Origin: TMED27 sp041397865
GTDB taxonomy: Bacteria > Pseudomonadota > Alphaproteobacteria > Micavibrionales > Micavibrionaceae
NCBI GenBank assembly: GCA_041397865.1
Contig: JAWKVT010000001.1
Span: forward strand, 1,481,055-1,545,054
Direction of reading: 5' to 3'
Length of the DNA: 64,000 bases
Shown here: piece after piece, positions 1-8,128 of the stretch
Layout of the letters: the number at the start of each line of letters is the position of its first letter
Numbering within the stretch: position 1 is the first letter of the stretch
Notes under the pieces: generated by a model
What the model saw: only the letters and a program-made list of their open reading frames with translations
Database searches by the model: none
Told to the model about the DNA's origin: nothing
Made by a program: the position numbers and the translations under genes

Positions 1-4
1 GTTC

Positions 5-919
5 TTAACTGGAATGACTATAAAATCCGCGCTTAAACGCCTCCCGGTCATCGCTCAGATAAAGCCCCTGCGCATATACAATACCCGGATAAGCCCGGCT
101 GATCTCATAGGCATGCGCTTCATTTTGAACCCCTTCAGCCACCGCCACCGCGCCGGGCATCAGCGTCCCGACAAACGACACCACCTGGTCCAGCGCATGC
201 GCCTCCCCCGCCGGAGCGCAAACCGAATGCCTGTCGATTTTCACGAATTCGGCCACGCCTTCAAAATCAGCCAAACGCAAAACATCGTTCATGTTCAGCC
301 CCACATCGTCAATCGCAAAACCGACCCCCAAAACCCTGTAAAGCTCAAGAACCTGTTTGCTCATGCTAAGATGCGGACTGCTTTCGTGAATCTCGATAAT
401 AATCTTCTGATCGCTTTCCAACTCCAGACTCTCCAGCCGCTCCAGCGTACATTTCACAAAATCCGGATCACGCAGGGAACGCGCCGAAATATTGATCGAA
501 ACCTGCCTGTCGCCGTTGCGCTGAAACTGCCCCAGCGCCGCCAGAAACAAAATCCCGTCAATCGCCGCCGTATAGCCGTTTTCATAGAACGCCATAATCG
601 CCGGATACGGCGCCAACGCTTCGCCCTTAAAATCTTTCACCCGCAAAAGCATCTCGCCGGGACATGAAAGCGGCGCTTGCGGTGAAATAATATGCCACGG
701 CTCAATCGCAAACACATCGTGCTTTTGCAAAACCATATTGGCCAGCGCCACCAGAACACGCAGCCCGTAAACAAGCCCGTCCTCTTTTTCGCTGCCCGCC
801 GCATCCTTGGCCTGACGCTGAAAACTGCGAATCAAATCCTCAATCCGGCGCAAAAGTTCAACATCATATTCGCTATGCTGCTCGCCTACACCGGCCACAC
901 TTTCACGGGATGTTGTCAT
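5..919 (-). CDS. EAL-domain protein, putative c-di-GMP phosphodiesterase
   Basis: 304 aa with one EAL domain from about residue 75 to the end. No GGDEF, PAS or membrane segment is seen, so it is probably cytosolic. The signature is loose (GEML instead of EALL), but the residues that bind metal and catalyse in the family appear to be present: E89, N143, E176/E179, the DD pair 204-205, K227, E262 and Q284. It could therefore hydrolyse c-di-GMP, although weak conservation around these positions leaves a binding-only role open. The ATG start is preceded by GGTGAG 8 nt upstream. It lies just downstream of the heparinase-like gene on the same strand, with a 9-nt gap, so co-transcription is likely. 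Confidence 0.8.
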   Translation of the reverse strand: MTTSRESVAGVGEQHSEYDVELLRRIEDLIRSFQRQAKDAAGSEKEDGLVYGLRVLVALANMVLQKHDVFAIEPWHIISPQAPLSCPGEMLLRVKDFKGEALAPYPAIMAFYENGYTAAIDGILFLAALGQFQRNGDRQVSINISARSLRDPDFVKCTLERLESLELESDQKIIIEIHESSPHLSMSKQVLELYRVLGVGFAIDDVGLNMNDVLRLADFEGVAEFVKIDRHSVCAPAGEAHALDQVVSFVGTLMPGAVAVAEGVQNEAHAYEISRAYPGIVYAQGLYLSDDREAFKRGFYSHSS

Positions 920-928
920 GAATAAATC

Positions 929-2635
929 TCACCCCTCCCGCTGCAAAGCCCATTTAATTTTAACTGATTTATCAATAGATTGGCCATAAATAACCAATTG
1001 TTTAGTCTTGCGCACCTGCGTCCCCTGCCCCAGATACACACTATCCTCCAACGCCAGCGCCCCGCCGCTGTGATGAAACCGCCACCCAACGCCGCCCGGC
1101 AGGCGAAGCAACGCCTCACGCCCCCCGCAAATCAACGAAACCATAACCCGCGGGTGTAAATGAAACCTTACCGCGATATCCAGCGCCTTCGCCGGCTCCG
1201 CCGCCGCGCTTAAAAACTCCTCCCCGCGCACGTCATGCCCCTGATCGGACAAATACAGCCGCCGTTTATGCGTAAACCCGTTCAGCGCCTCATACCCGTC
1301 ATGCGCAGCCTCCAGCAACACAGCATGTTTAAGATCCTCGCGCAAAACATCCCCGCGCCGCGCGCCGCGCACAAAGCGTCCCTTCTGAAAGCGCCCGCCA
1401 TAACGGCCCTCTTCATCCCTGATCTCACACGCATTACGCGCATCAATACTCAGCGCACTATGCGCCGGAGTAGAGCGCAGCGCTTCCCGCCACGCCGGGT
1501 CCGCCGGATGCGAACCGCAATTCACAAACAACCGCTCCCGCCCGTACGTCATCTCAAACGAAAGCGGCCCCGCATGGGCATGACGATCATACGGCCACGG
1601 CGCACCCTGCCCGCAATCCACCATCAAACTCGTCCGCCCCAGCGTCATCCGCTCAAACCCACTACACGGCAACCCGCTTAAAACCTTCCCGCGCACCCCC
1701 GCCTGACGAAGCGCGGAATCAATCACCTCGGCGTGCCCCTCCTGCCCGCCATTAAACAGCGCCAGATGCTTGTCGTTATAACGGAAAAACCGCAGCGCCA
1801 GCCCCATCCGGTCAATCCCATGCTGGATCTTCTCCGGCAGCCTGATATCCGCCGCCCGCAGCGCCATGCGAACATCCAGCAAAACCTGCAAACACTCCAA
1901 AAGCTGCGCCGGGCTGCGCGAACGATGCGCCCCGTCCCCGGCAATCTGCGCATCCGCCTCAGCCTCCAGAAGCCCAAGCGCCTGCTCTGACCAGCGCCCG
2001 CACCCTTCAAACGCAATCCCGGCATATAAAAGCCCTTTCAGCGCCTTAAACCGCCCCGGACCCTGATCCCCCTCGCGGCGATCATGTGTAAAAATGCGCG
2101 ATAAATGCCGCGCCTGCCGCATCACACTGTCAAAAAACACATCCTGAAAAAACTCTTCGTCTTCGGCTTCAATAAACTCCACGGCGCTGAAAAACTCATA
2201 CGCCGAAAGCCACATCGCAAGCCGCTCCCCCGTCACATCCATTCGCCAAGCCAGCGGATGCCAATTCTCGTAATGCGCGTTCCAGCTCCCGATCATCATT
2301 TTCGCATGCGTACGCGCCACCGCGCCCATGCCCCGCTCACCGGAAAGCGCCCGCAAATCACGCAACCACGAAAATCCATGCATCCGCACCATCCACGCTT
2401 CACAAACCCCCTCAGGCGCCCATCCCTGCGCGCCAAGCGGCAACCGCGCCCCCTCCAGCGTCAAAGCCCCTTCGCACAAGCGACGCCCCGCCTCCATATC
2501 ACCGGGCCACACATCCACCGGACGCACCGCCATCCGCTCCGGAACCTCTCCTTTGAGGCTCCAGTTATAAGCCGCGCTGCCATAGGCCATCTGGCTGGCC
2601 CGCTCACGAATATGTTTTAAAATCTGAACCGGCAT
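929..2635 (-). CDS. heparinase II/III family protein
   Basis: 568 aa from the chosen start. The N-terminal half is helical and Trp/Arg-rich, as in the alpha/alpha toroid of polysaccharide lyases. The C-terminal half carries the heparinase II/III-like beta domain, with the block DRHAHAGPLSFEMTYG followed by VNCGSH. Such enzymes cleave acidic polysaccharides; in alphaproteobacteria a member commonly sits beside rpe and rsmB, and its substrate is unknown. The ATG at 2635 has a good ribosome site (GAGGGAGAG, 5 nt spacing). An upstream in-frame TTG at 2695 lacks one and was not used. No signal peptide is evident. Confidence 0.85.
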   Translation of the reverse strand: MPVQILKHIRERASQMAYGSAAYNWSLKGEVPERMAVRPVDVWPGDMEAGRRLCEGALTLEGARLPLGAQGWAPEGVCEAWMVRMHGFSWLRDLRALSGERGMGAVARTHAKMMIGSWNAHYENWHPLAWRMDVTGERLAMWLSAYEFFSAVEFIEAEDEEFFQDVFFDSVMRQARHLSRIFTHDRREGDQGPGRFKALKGLLYAGIAFEGCGRWSEQALGLLEAEADAQIAGDGAHRSRSPAQLLECLQVLLDVRMALRAADIRLPEKIQHGIDRMGLALRFFRYNDKHLALFNGGQEGHAEVIDSALRQAGVRGKVLSGLPCSGFERMTLGRTSLMVDCGQGAPWPYDRHAHAGPLSFEMTYGRERLFVNCGSHPADPAWREALRSTPAHSALSIDARNACEIRDEEGRYGGRFQKGRFVRGARRGDVLREDLKHAVLLEAAHDGYEALNGFTHKRRLYLSDQGHDVRGEEFLSAAAEPAKALDIAVRFHLHPRVMVSLICGGREALLRLPGGVGWRFHHSGGALALEDSVYLGQGTQVRKTKQLVIYGQSIDKSVKIKWALQREG

Positions 2636-2723
2636 CGGCTCTCCCTCAAATCTGACTTTAATCTCCCTATCCCTTTCCCTCAGAAAGAGGGGCAAAGTAA
2701 GGGTGTTGAACTTAAAATAGACG

Positions 2724-3395
2724 CTAAGACCTCAGCGCCAGAATATTCTGCGCATATTTCTCCGGCCCGTCTTTGAACACAGCCGTCCCGGCAACCAGAA
2801 CATCCGCCCCGGCCTCAATACATATCTTCGCGGTTTCCGGGTTCACCCCGCCATCCACTTCCAAATCAATGGCGCGCCCGCTCCGCGCCGTCTCCGCGTC
2901 AATCATCGCCCGCGCCTTCGAAATTTTGTCCATCAGCGGAATAAAACTCTGCCCGCCAAACCCCGGGTTCACCGTCATAATCAAAACCAAATCCACCAGA
3001 TCCATCACATGCGCAATGCTCTCAACCGGCGTATGCGGATTCAGCGAAACCCCCGCCTTCACCCCGACAGCCTTAATCGCCTGTAAAGTGCGGTGCAAAT
3101 GCGGCCCCGCCTCAACATGCGCAGTAAGTATATCCGCCCCCGCACCAACAAAACCCTCAATCAGCGGATCAACCGGCGCAACCATCAAATGCACATCAAA
3201 CGGCTTTTGCGTAGCCCCGCGAATAGCCTTCACCACCGGCGCGCCAAATGTCAGGTTCGGCACAAAATGCCCGTCCATCACGTCAATATGGATATAATCC
3301 GCCCCCGCCGCGTCAATCGCCGCCACTTCCGCTCCCAAAATTGAAAAATCCGCAGAAAGAATAGACGGCGCAATACGAACAGGCTGCTGAGGCAT
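2724..3395 (-). CDS. rpe: ribulose-phosphate 3-epimerase
   Basis: 223 aa TIM-barrel enzyme that interconverts D-ribulose 5-phosphate and D-xylulose 5-phosphate in the pentose phosphate pathway. It has the family blocks IAPSILSADF, HIDVMDGHFVPNLTFG, MTVNPGFGGQSF and EVDGGVN, with the metal-binding His/Asp residues in place. The ATG at 3395 gives the normal N-terminus; a TTG 14 codons upstream is unlikely. A 72-nt piece of this gene (3270-3341) recurs exactly at 8152-8223. The gene probably sat directly downstream of rsmB before the island at 3400-9036 was inserted. Confidence 0.95.
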   Translation of the reverse strand: MPQQPVRIAPSILSADFSILGAEVAAIDAAGADYIHIDVMDGHFVPNLTFGAPVVKAIRGATQKPFDVHLMVAPVDPLIEGFVGAGADILTAHVEAGPHLHRTLQAIKAVGVKAGVSLNPHTPVESIAHVMDLVDLVLIMTVNPGFGGQSFIPLMDKISKARAMIDAETARSGRAIDLEVDGGVNPETAKICIEAGADVLVAGTAVFKDGPEKYAQNILALRS

Positions 3396-3536
3396 TTTCG
3401 AGAAAACCTTAAGATTTGTGCATAAAACTGTGAGCAAAATGCGAAAACATACTGCTCATATTAGTTTTAACAGAAGCCCGACCCAAAAACCAGCAAACTA
3501 TCGCCAACCCTCCGTTATTTATGATAAACTGAACAA

Positions 3537-4059
3537 CCCTCGCCTATAAGGCGAGGGGTTAGTTAGGGGTCGATTGTAAATCGACTGTCCTCTACCGGCT
3601 CCCCTTCTTGTTCCTCGATATATTTCTGGATCATCTCATCTGTGATATTTCCGGAACTGATAGCGCAGTACCCACGCGCCCAGAAATGTCTGCCCCAGAA
3701 CTGCTTGCGCAAATGCGCAAACTCAGAGAGTAAAATCCGCGAGCTTATGCCTTTGAGCCATTGCACGATCTGACTTATATTCTGCGTCGGACGATAGCCA
3801 ATAAACATGTGCACATGATCGCTCGCGACCTTCCCGGTTATAATCTCAAGCTCGTGCTCCATGGCTATCTGGCGCAGAACATCTCTGGTGCGCACCGCCA
3901 CCTCGCCTGTCATCACCCTCTTCCGGTACTTTGGAACCCAGATCAGGTGCACTTTTAAATCCGTCTTCGTGTGGCTGCCTATCGTATAACGTCGCATAGC
4001 GACAGGTATAAACTTCTCTTCGCCTGAAGGCGAGGGATTTTAACCATCCCCGATGGGGA
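3537..4059 (-). mobile_element. IS200/IS605-type insertion sequence
   Basis: A Y1 transposase gene is bracketed by short hairpins, as expected for IS200-type elements, which have subterminal hairpins instead of inverted repeats. On the 3' side of tnpA, arms 3537-3545 and 3549-3557 form a perfect 9-bp stem with a 3-nt loop. On the 5' side, arms 4020-4025 and 4028-4033 form a stem with the same core (TCGCCT/AGGCGA), and TCCCC/GGGGA at 4047-4059 forms another. Exact cleavage sites cannot be set from sequence alone. The element abuts a truncated gene tail at 4062. Confidence 0.7.
3563..3997 (-). CDS. tnpA: IS200-like Y1 transposase
   Basis: 144 aa, the usual size of single-domain HUH transposases of IS200/IS605. 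The HUH motif is H61-V-H63 in the block SDHVHMFIGY, and the probable nucleophile is Y126 in EMIQKYIEEQ. The reading frame is intact, so the element may still be active. It moves as single-stranded DNA by a peel-and-paste mechanism in this family. It carries no tnpB accessory gene. Confidence 0.92.
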   Translation of the reverse strand: MRRYTIGSHTKTDLKVHLIWVPKYRKRVMTGEVAVRTRDVLRQIAMEHELEIITGKVASDHVHMFIGYRPTQNISQIVQWLKGISSRILLSEFAHLRKQFWGRHFWARGYCAISSGNITDEMIQKYIEEQEGEPVEDSRFTIDP

Positions 4060-4061
4060 CA

Positions 4062-4082
4062 TTGAGCTTGGTCAGCACCTAA
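4062..4082 (+). pseudogene. 3' tail of a truncated third copy of the small-paralog family
   Basis: The 21 nt reading TTG AGC TTG GTC AGC ACC TAA encode LSLVST and a stop, exactly the last residues of the intact gene at 4105-4413. The following spacer is also repeated. The tail starts right beside the hairpin region of the IS200-like element, suggesting that a further upstream gene copy was lost or cut when the element inserted or moved. The assignment rests on the matched in-frame stop plus the shared downstream spacer. Confidence 0.6.
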
Positions 4083-4115
4083 TAAAAATAAAGGGAAAAT
4101 TGAAATGGTTGAAAT
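4062..4115 (+). repeat. direct repeat, unit 1 (gene tail, spacer, ribosome site, start)
   Basis: It matches 4393-4443 almost base for base. The match covers the last codons of the preceding gene, an A-rich spacer with AAAGGG, and the start region ATGGTTGAAAT of the next. Unit 1 has a 3-nt insertion after the stop and a 9-nt duplication of ATGGTTGAA at the start codon. The repeat marks the junctions of a tandem gene duplication. Confidence 0.85.
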
Positions 4116-4413
4116 GGTTGAAATTAAGGATAACCGGAACAGAGAAGAATACACTAAAGCGGTGTATTACAGATACCATGACACACCTATAAGACTTGTC
4201 TATACAGATGACCTTTCTCACCCTATAGGGGCTGATACAATTGACCCTAATACTGGAATTTTAATAAAAAACGCTACGCTGATAAGTAAAGTGGATAGAG
4301 ATCCACTTGTCGAAGAAATTACAGAAGAAGAGTTTTGTAAGCTGTGTGAACAAAAGCTTCAAAAAAAAACTTCGATTAAACCTGAAATAGGTTTGAGCTT
4401 GGTCAGCACCTAA
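4105..4413 (+). CDS. small acidic protein, paralog A of a tandem pair
   Basis: 102 aa, no known family recognised. It is paralogous to the next gene: both share DTPIR[LI]V[YF], DT[IL]D, a DP pair, and a C-terminal EI[ST]xxEFxxLC block. It has no signal peptide or membrane segment and is rich in Asp/Glu/Lys. AAGGG lies 9 nt before the ATG. The N-terminus MVEMVEI results from a 9-nt duplication, since the paralog has MVEI. It is AT-rich compared with the flanking chromosome. Its place just before a large putative toxin gene, in tandem copies, fits an immunity or antitoxin role; this is inference from context only. Confidence 0.7.
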   Translation: MVEMVEIKDNRNREEYTKAVYYRYHDTPIRLVYTDDLSHPIGADTIDPNTGILIKNATLISKVDRDPLVEEITEEEFCKLCEQKLQKKTSIKPEIGLSLVST

Positions 4414-4443
4414 AAATAAAGGGAAAATTGAAATGGTTGAAAT
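4393..4443 (+). repeat. direct repeat, unit 2
   Basis: Second copy of the junction sequence at 4062-4115. It spans the LSLVST-stop tail of the first small gene and the ribosome site and start codon of the second. The spacing from AAGGG to ATG (9 nt) is identical in both units, so both genes should be translated in the same way. Confidence 0.85.
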
Positions 4444-4687
4444 TATAGATTTCAGAGATCCAAAAGAATTTGAATACGAATATCTTAGACATAGAGACAC
4501 GCCCATAAGGATTGTATTCAATAAAGATGGATATGAAGTTTCACAAGATACCCTAGATATTGAGAATAAAAAACTTGTTCGGGGGTTCTTTAGAATGAGT
4601 ACAATAAACGATCCCTTTACTGATGAGATATCAAAGGACGAGTTCGACGCTCTTTGCCAAGAGCTTGTAAGTAAAAAAAAAACATGA
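4433..4687 (+). CDS. small acidic protein, paralog B of a tandem pair
   Basis: 84 aa, no recognised family. It aligns along its whole length with the preceding 102-aa protein but differs at more than half the positions, so the duplication is old or has been under diversifying pressure. It ends in a lysine-rich VSKKKT tail rather than LSLVST. An 80-nt gap separates it from the 779-aa gene on the same strand, so one transcript is plausible. A cytosolic location is expected. Divergent tandem small proteins beside a polymorphic toxin are often immunity proteins, but nothing here proves that. Confidence 0.7.
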   Translation: MVEIIDFRDPKEFEYEYLRHRDTPIRIVFNKDGYEVSQDTLDIENKKLVRGFFRMSTINDPFTDEISKDEFDALCQELVSKKKT

Positions 4688-4767
4688 GATACCACAGAAC
4701 GGCTTAGGGTAAATGATAAAAAACGCCATAAAATAATAAAAAAAAGGCGAAAAAGGGAGGTGTGTGA

Positions 4768-7107
4768 ATGGCAGGCAAGCCAAAACAAAATGTTGTTGAT
4801 TCCGAGCATAAATTTACGCGCCTGTACGAGGACGGCCATGCGTCTTCACCCTTCCTACATGATTCCGGCAACAAGCTTGCAGAGGCCATGCGCAAGGCTT
4901 TTCCCAATCTTCTCGGTGATGTTGAGTTTTCTCAAGGACCGGTAAAATCATGGGATCGCGCAGCAGCCAAGCTGGCGAATAAGGCTGGTGGGCTGGATAT
5001 TTCCAAAACAGAAAATGTCGCCGATATTGTGCGTGGGCGCATTGTGATTGATACGCCGGATCAGGTACGGGCTATTCGTGAAATTTTAAACGATCCGGAT
5101 CAAAGAGCCAAAATGGGCATTGAGCATGTGAAGGACCGGTTCGCCGTTCCCAGTGATACGCATTACCGGGATATCAATCTCTCTGTAAGGCTTGAAAACG
5201 GGCATCTGGCCGAGGTGCAAATCAATCAGCGTGATATGCTGGCGGCAAGCGAATTCACCCATGATTCTTACGAAGATATGGATGCTATCTATAAAAAATC
5301 TCGCTTTGAAAACAGAGATATGACCTCAGAAGAATTTGTTCATCGTCAAAAACTCAAAAACTACACCCGCGATGTTCATGACTATGGCGCGTCCAAAGTT
5401 CCGGGAATAGATAGTTTGCTTAGCGACAAGGGGCGTATGAAGTTGGCGGGCGATTATGCAGAGCGCCAGAAGGTCGATCCTGAATTCAGACCAGGCGTGA
5501 CGATTGAAGCCAACACAAAATATGGCGTCCCTTTCGTCAACCGCGCGGAAGCCTATGGCGGCGAAGGATATAAGGCGCTGGCCAAACAATATGGCATCGC
5601 GCCGGATCGTCTGGAAATTGACACCTCGTCATTGGAGCCCTCAACAATGAGATGGGACAAACAGAGCAAGACCCTGTTTGCTGAGAACCCTGAAATACTT
5701 GCAGATATGTTTAAGCGTCATGGAACGTCTCTGGCGCGGTATAAAGAGCTGGGCGCAGATATAAAAACACCAGATAACGTTGACCTCTCCAAAGCCTTCA
5801 ACCGCACAGCCCAAGACACAAAACCCAAAGCCGCACACACGCAACCCTCCGACGCCCTGCACAGCCGGATAAAAAGCGGCGCCCACATCGGGGCCTCGGG
5901 CTTTGGTCTGGGTGCGGGCGGCTACTATGCCTATCAGGCGTATAAGGACGGCGACGACGCCGGAATGGTTCTGGCAGGCGGCAATATCGTGGTCAGCGGA
6001 ATCGACACCGGCATGGATATTGCGCGCGCCGCAGGTAAAGAGTTCGCCCCCGCGCTGGGCCGCACCATGATGAAAGCCAATATGGGCATGATGCTTATCG
6101 ACGGAGCCTATCAGGTCTACCGGGAAGACGGCAATTTCATAGACCCCGATGGCGGCCTCGGCCACAAAGGTGAACGCGCTATAGCCGTTACAACTACGGC
6201 AGGCGCAGGAATCGGCACAGGAATGCTTCTTGGCGGCACGGGCACAACTGTTGGCAGCGGAGCACTTATCACCACCGTCGGAGCTGCTGCCGTCCCCGTT
6301 ATCCTGACCGGTAGCGCAGTCTATGCCAGCGCCAAATTCGCCGACACCATGATCGAATACCGCAGGTTAAAAGACAGCCTGAACGAAGAAGCAAGACGGG
6401 GCGCCGCCCCCTTAAAATTCGCGCAAAACGAAAACGGCGTCCCGTCTCTCATCAACTACAAACAAAGCATGTTCAGCGCCTCCAGATACTCCGGGTTCAT
6501 CCGCAGCGACCACATAAACGGCCTTGTCATCCGCGACGAAGAAACCGGGCGCATCACAAATCTCAGGGATATAGACTGGACGGACGAGCGCAATCTTGCC
6601 GAATTCGAAACCATGCTCGACAATCAAATTGCCGTTCAGCAACAAATTCTCGAGGCAAACTCTTCCTTCTGGCCCGATCTGTTCAGAAACACAGACTCCA
6701 TCGACCGGGAATATTTCGCCAACATCGAACTGATGATGCTCGGCGGCGCCAAGGAAGAATTAGCCGCCCTCAGGCAGGAAGTTGCCGCCTACAAAGCGGC
6801 GCAGAACCTTGATGCCGAAAACGACTTCGACCATATGACCCTCTCCCGGCTGGGCGAGGAAATCATCGCCGACGACATCCTGCCCGATACCGTCACGCTC
6901 AACGACAAAAAACTGGAAATCCGCGAAGCCCTGAAAGACCCCGACTACGTACAAAACTGCGTCACAAGCTTCGAAGCCATGCACGAACGCGGCGACCACG
7001 ACTACAGCAGACAAATCGCCCTGCTGCGCGAACTGCAAGACCGCCACGCCGAGCATCAGGCCCCCACCGCAACCCCCGGCCCGGCACTCCACCTCACGCT
7101 TCAATAA
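4768..7107 (+). CDS. RelA/SpoT-fold protein with glycine-rich hydrophobic region, putative toxin/effector
   Basis: 779 aa. Residues about 50-190 resemble the (p)ppGpp synthetase fold: a VKSWDRAAAK segment (K60), VADIVRGRI (D86, R91), a Tyr at 133 in THYRDINL where the family has GYRSIH, and AEVQIN (E149, Q151). The usual Arg before the K-S motif is Pro. Residues about 372-525 form glycine-rich hydrophobic stretches that could enter membranes. The C-terminal 250 residues are helical and unassigned. The ATG has a strong ribosome site (GGGAGG, 8 nt). There is no signal peptide. RelA-fold toxins (toxSAS, Tas1-type) make ppGpp, ppApp or modify tRNA; which of these applies is unknown. Base skew changes near residue 350, suggesting a fused module. 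Confidence 0.65.
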   Translation: MAGKPKQNVVDSEHKFTRLYEDGHASSPFLHDSGNKLAEAMRKAFPNLLGDVEFSQGPVKSWDRAAAKLANKAGGLDISKTENVADIVRGRIVIDTPDQVRAIREILNDPDQRAKMGIEHVKDRFAVPSDTHYRDINLSVRLENGHLAEVQINQRDMLAASEFTHDSYEDMDAIYKKSRFENRDMTSEEFVHRQKLKNYTRDVHDYGASKVPGIDSLLSDKGRMKLAGDYAERQKVDPEFRPGVTIEANTKYGVPFVNRAEAYGGEGYKALAKQYGIAPDRLEIDTSSLEPSTMRWDKQSKTLFAENPEILADMFKRHGTSLARYKELGADIKTPDNVDLSKAFNRTAQDTKPKAAHTQPSDALHSRIKSGAHIGASGFGLGAGGYYAYQAYKDGDDAGMVLAGGNIVVSGIDTGMDIARAAGKEFAPALGRTMMKANMGMMLIDGAYQVYREDGNFIDPDGGLGHKGERAIAVTTTAGAGIGTGMLLGGTGTTVGSGALITTVGAAAVPVILTGSAVYASAKFADTMIEYRRLKDSLNEEARRGAAPLKFAQNENGVPSLINYKQSMFSASRYSGFIRSDHINGLVIRDEETGRITNLRDIDWTDERNLAEFETMLDNQIAVQQQILEANSSFWPDLFRNTDSIDREYFANIELMMLGGAKEELAALRQEVAAYKAAQNLDAENDFDHMTLSRLGEEIIADDILPDTVTLNDKKLEIREALKDPDYVQNCVTSFEAMHERGDHDYSRQIALLRELQDRHAEHQAPTATPGPALHLTLQ

Positions 7108-7124
7108 TTTTCCGTGCGTTAACC

Positions 7125-7784
7125 CTAAGCCGCGCTGGCCGTCAAAGCAGGCGTGCCTTCTCCGGCTCTCCAAATCAGCTTCACCTCGTTAAGATAACGC
7201 GCCGCAATAGGCTGTGCAGGAGAAAGTCCCGTCTCCACGCCCCGGCTCTCCAAAGCCTCCAGCAACGCATTTTGTGCGCCCCGAATATTGTCCAATACTC
7301 TAAACGCCGCCTGCGGCTCAATGTTCACATCACTCTGCGCCGTCTCTGTAATACCCGAAGCAGCCTGATGCACCACATAGGCCACAATCGTGTGATGCCG
7401 ATCCAGCAGATCGGGCGCAAGCCCTCCGTCCGAATCAAACGCGCCCAAAATTTTATCTTTTACCGAAGGTTCAGCCATCGTCCGCGCCAGCGCCAAAACT
7501 TCCTTTGCCCCTTCGTCCTGCAAACAATCTTCTACAGTTAATGTACCGTAACCATGCTGAACCGCTGCAAATCTCGCGATATTCACGGATTGAAGATCCT
7601 CAGAATCAAAAACCTTACTCGGATCATCAAACTTCGGCACCTTCACAGCGCTCAAAGCCTGATCCAAATTCTGCGCCGCAGTATTAAGATCCGGGGTCGG
7701 CGCATTGCCGCCCACCGAAATGCCAAAAACTCCAGGCAACTGATTCTGAAGCGCGTTTAATCCTGTTTTTAATAAATCACTCAC
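7125..7784 (-). CDS. hypothetical protein, 219 aa
   Basis: No family recognised. The GTG start is well supported by AGGGAGAA about 7 nt upstream. The N-terminus LLKTGLNALQNQLPGVFG could be an amphipathic helix, and the rest is Ala-rich, acidic and mostly helical with no membrane segment, no Cys cluster and no signal peptide. It converges on the 779-aa gene with a 17-nt gap, and its codon bias fits the host better than that of the small paralogs. A partner or chaperone of the neighbouring large protein is conceivable, but this is only position-based. Confidence 0.65.
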   Translation of the reverse strand: MSDLLKTGLNALQNQLPGVFGISVGGNAPTPDLNTAAQNLDQALSAVKVPKFDDPSKVFDSEDLQSVNIARFAAVQHGYGTLTVEDCLQDEGAKEVLALARTMAEPSVKDKILGAFDSDGGLAPDLLDRHHTIVAYVVHQAASGITETAQSDVNIEPQAAFRVLDNIRGAQNALLEALESRGVETGLSPAQPIAARYLNEVKLIWRAGEGTPALTASAA

Positions 7785-8128
7785 TATGTATTCTCCCTGT
7801 ATATTTTTTATATATTCCCCCCTCGCACCCTTAACCGGCTTGTTGACCAGTTAGGTTTTTGAGAAGGCTCTCTAAGCCTTAATGACAAAGAATGATGAAT
7901 ATAGTGCAAAAAATCATCCCTATGTCAAACAAGAAAATCGACTTAACAAACTAACGTCATTTGCAAGTGCGTCTGATCCTTCAAGGAAATGAATATATAC
8001 AGCCAAAAAACCGGCCCATCCCTATCATAACGGGCAGTCCGGAGAATGTGGACAAAACATAGCGTAGAGAATTTGTATCGAAACGAGACGCCGCTTAACA
8101 AAGCCTCGATGCAAACTATCAAGCAACT
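7785..8128. other. non-coding stretch in the island
   Basis: No convincing gene on either strand. A small hairpin (7864-7869 with 7875-7880, AAGGCT/AGCCTT) is present without a T-run. The part near 7785-7800 holds the ribosome site and probably the promoter of the 219-aa gene. Nothing else is seen before the chimeric scar at 8129. Confidence 0.6.

Noticed and set aside
4261..4839. 192-aa hydrophobic minus-strand frame across the small paralogs
   Set aside because: It is the reverse of the two repeated small genes and their spacers. The shared ribosome sites and paralogy support the plus-strand genes.
4768..7107. Reading the 779-aa protein as a colicin-like pore former only
   Set aside because: The hydrophobic middle is glycine-rich and not a clean helical hairpin, and the RelA-like motifs at the N-terminus are more specific.
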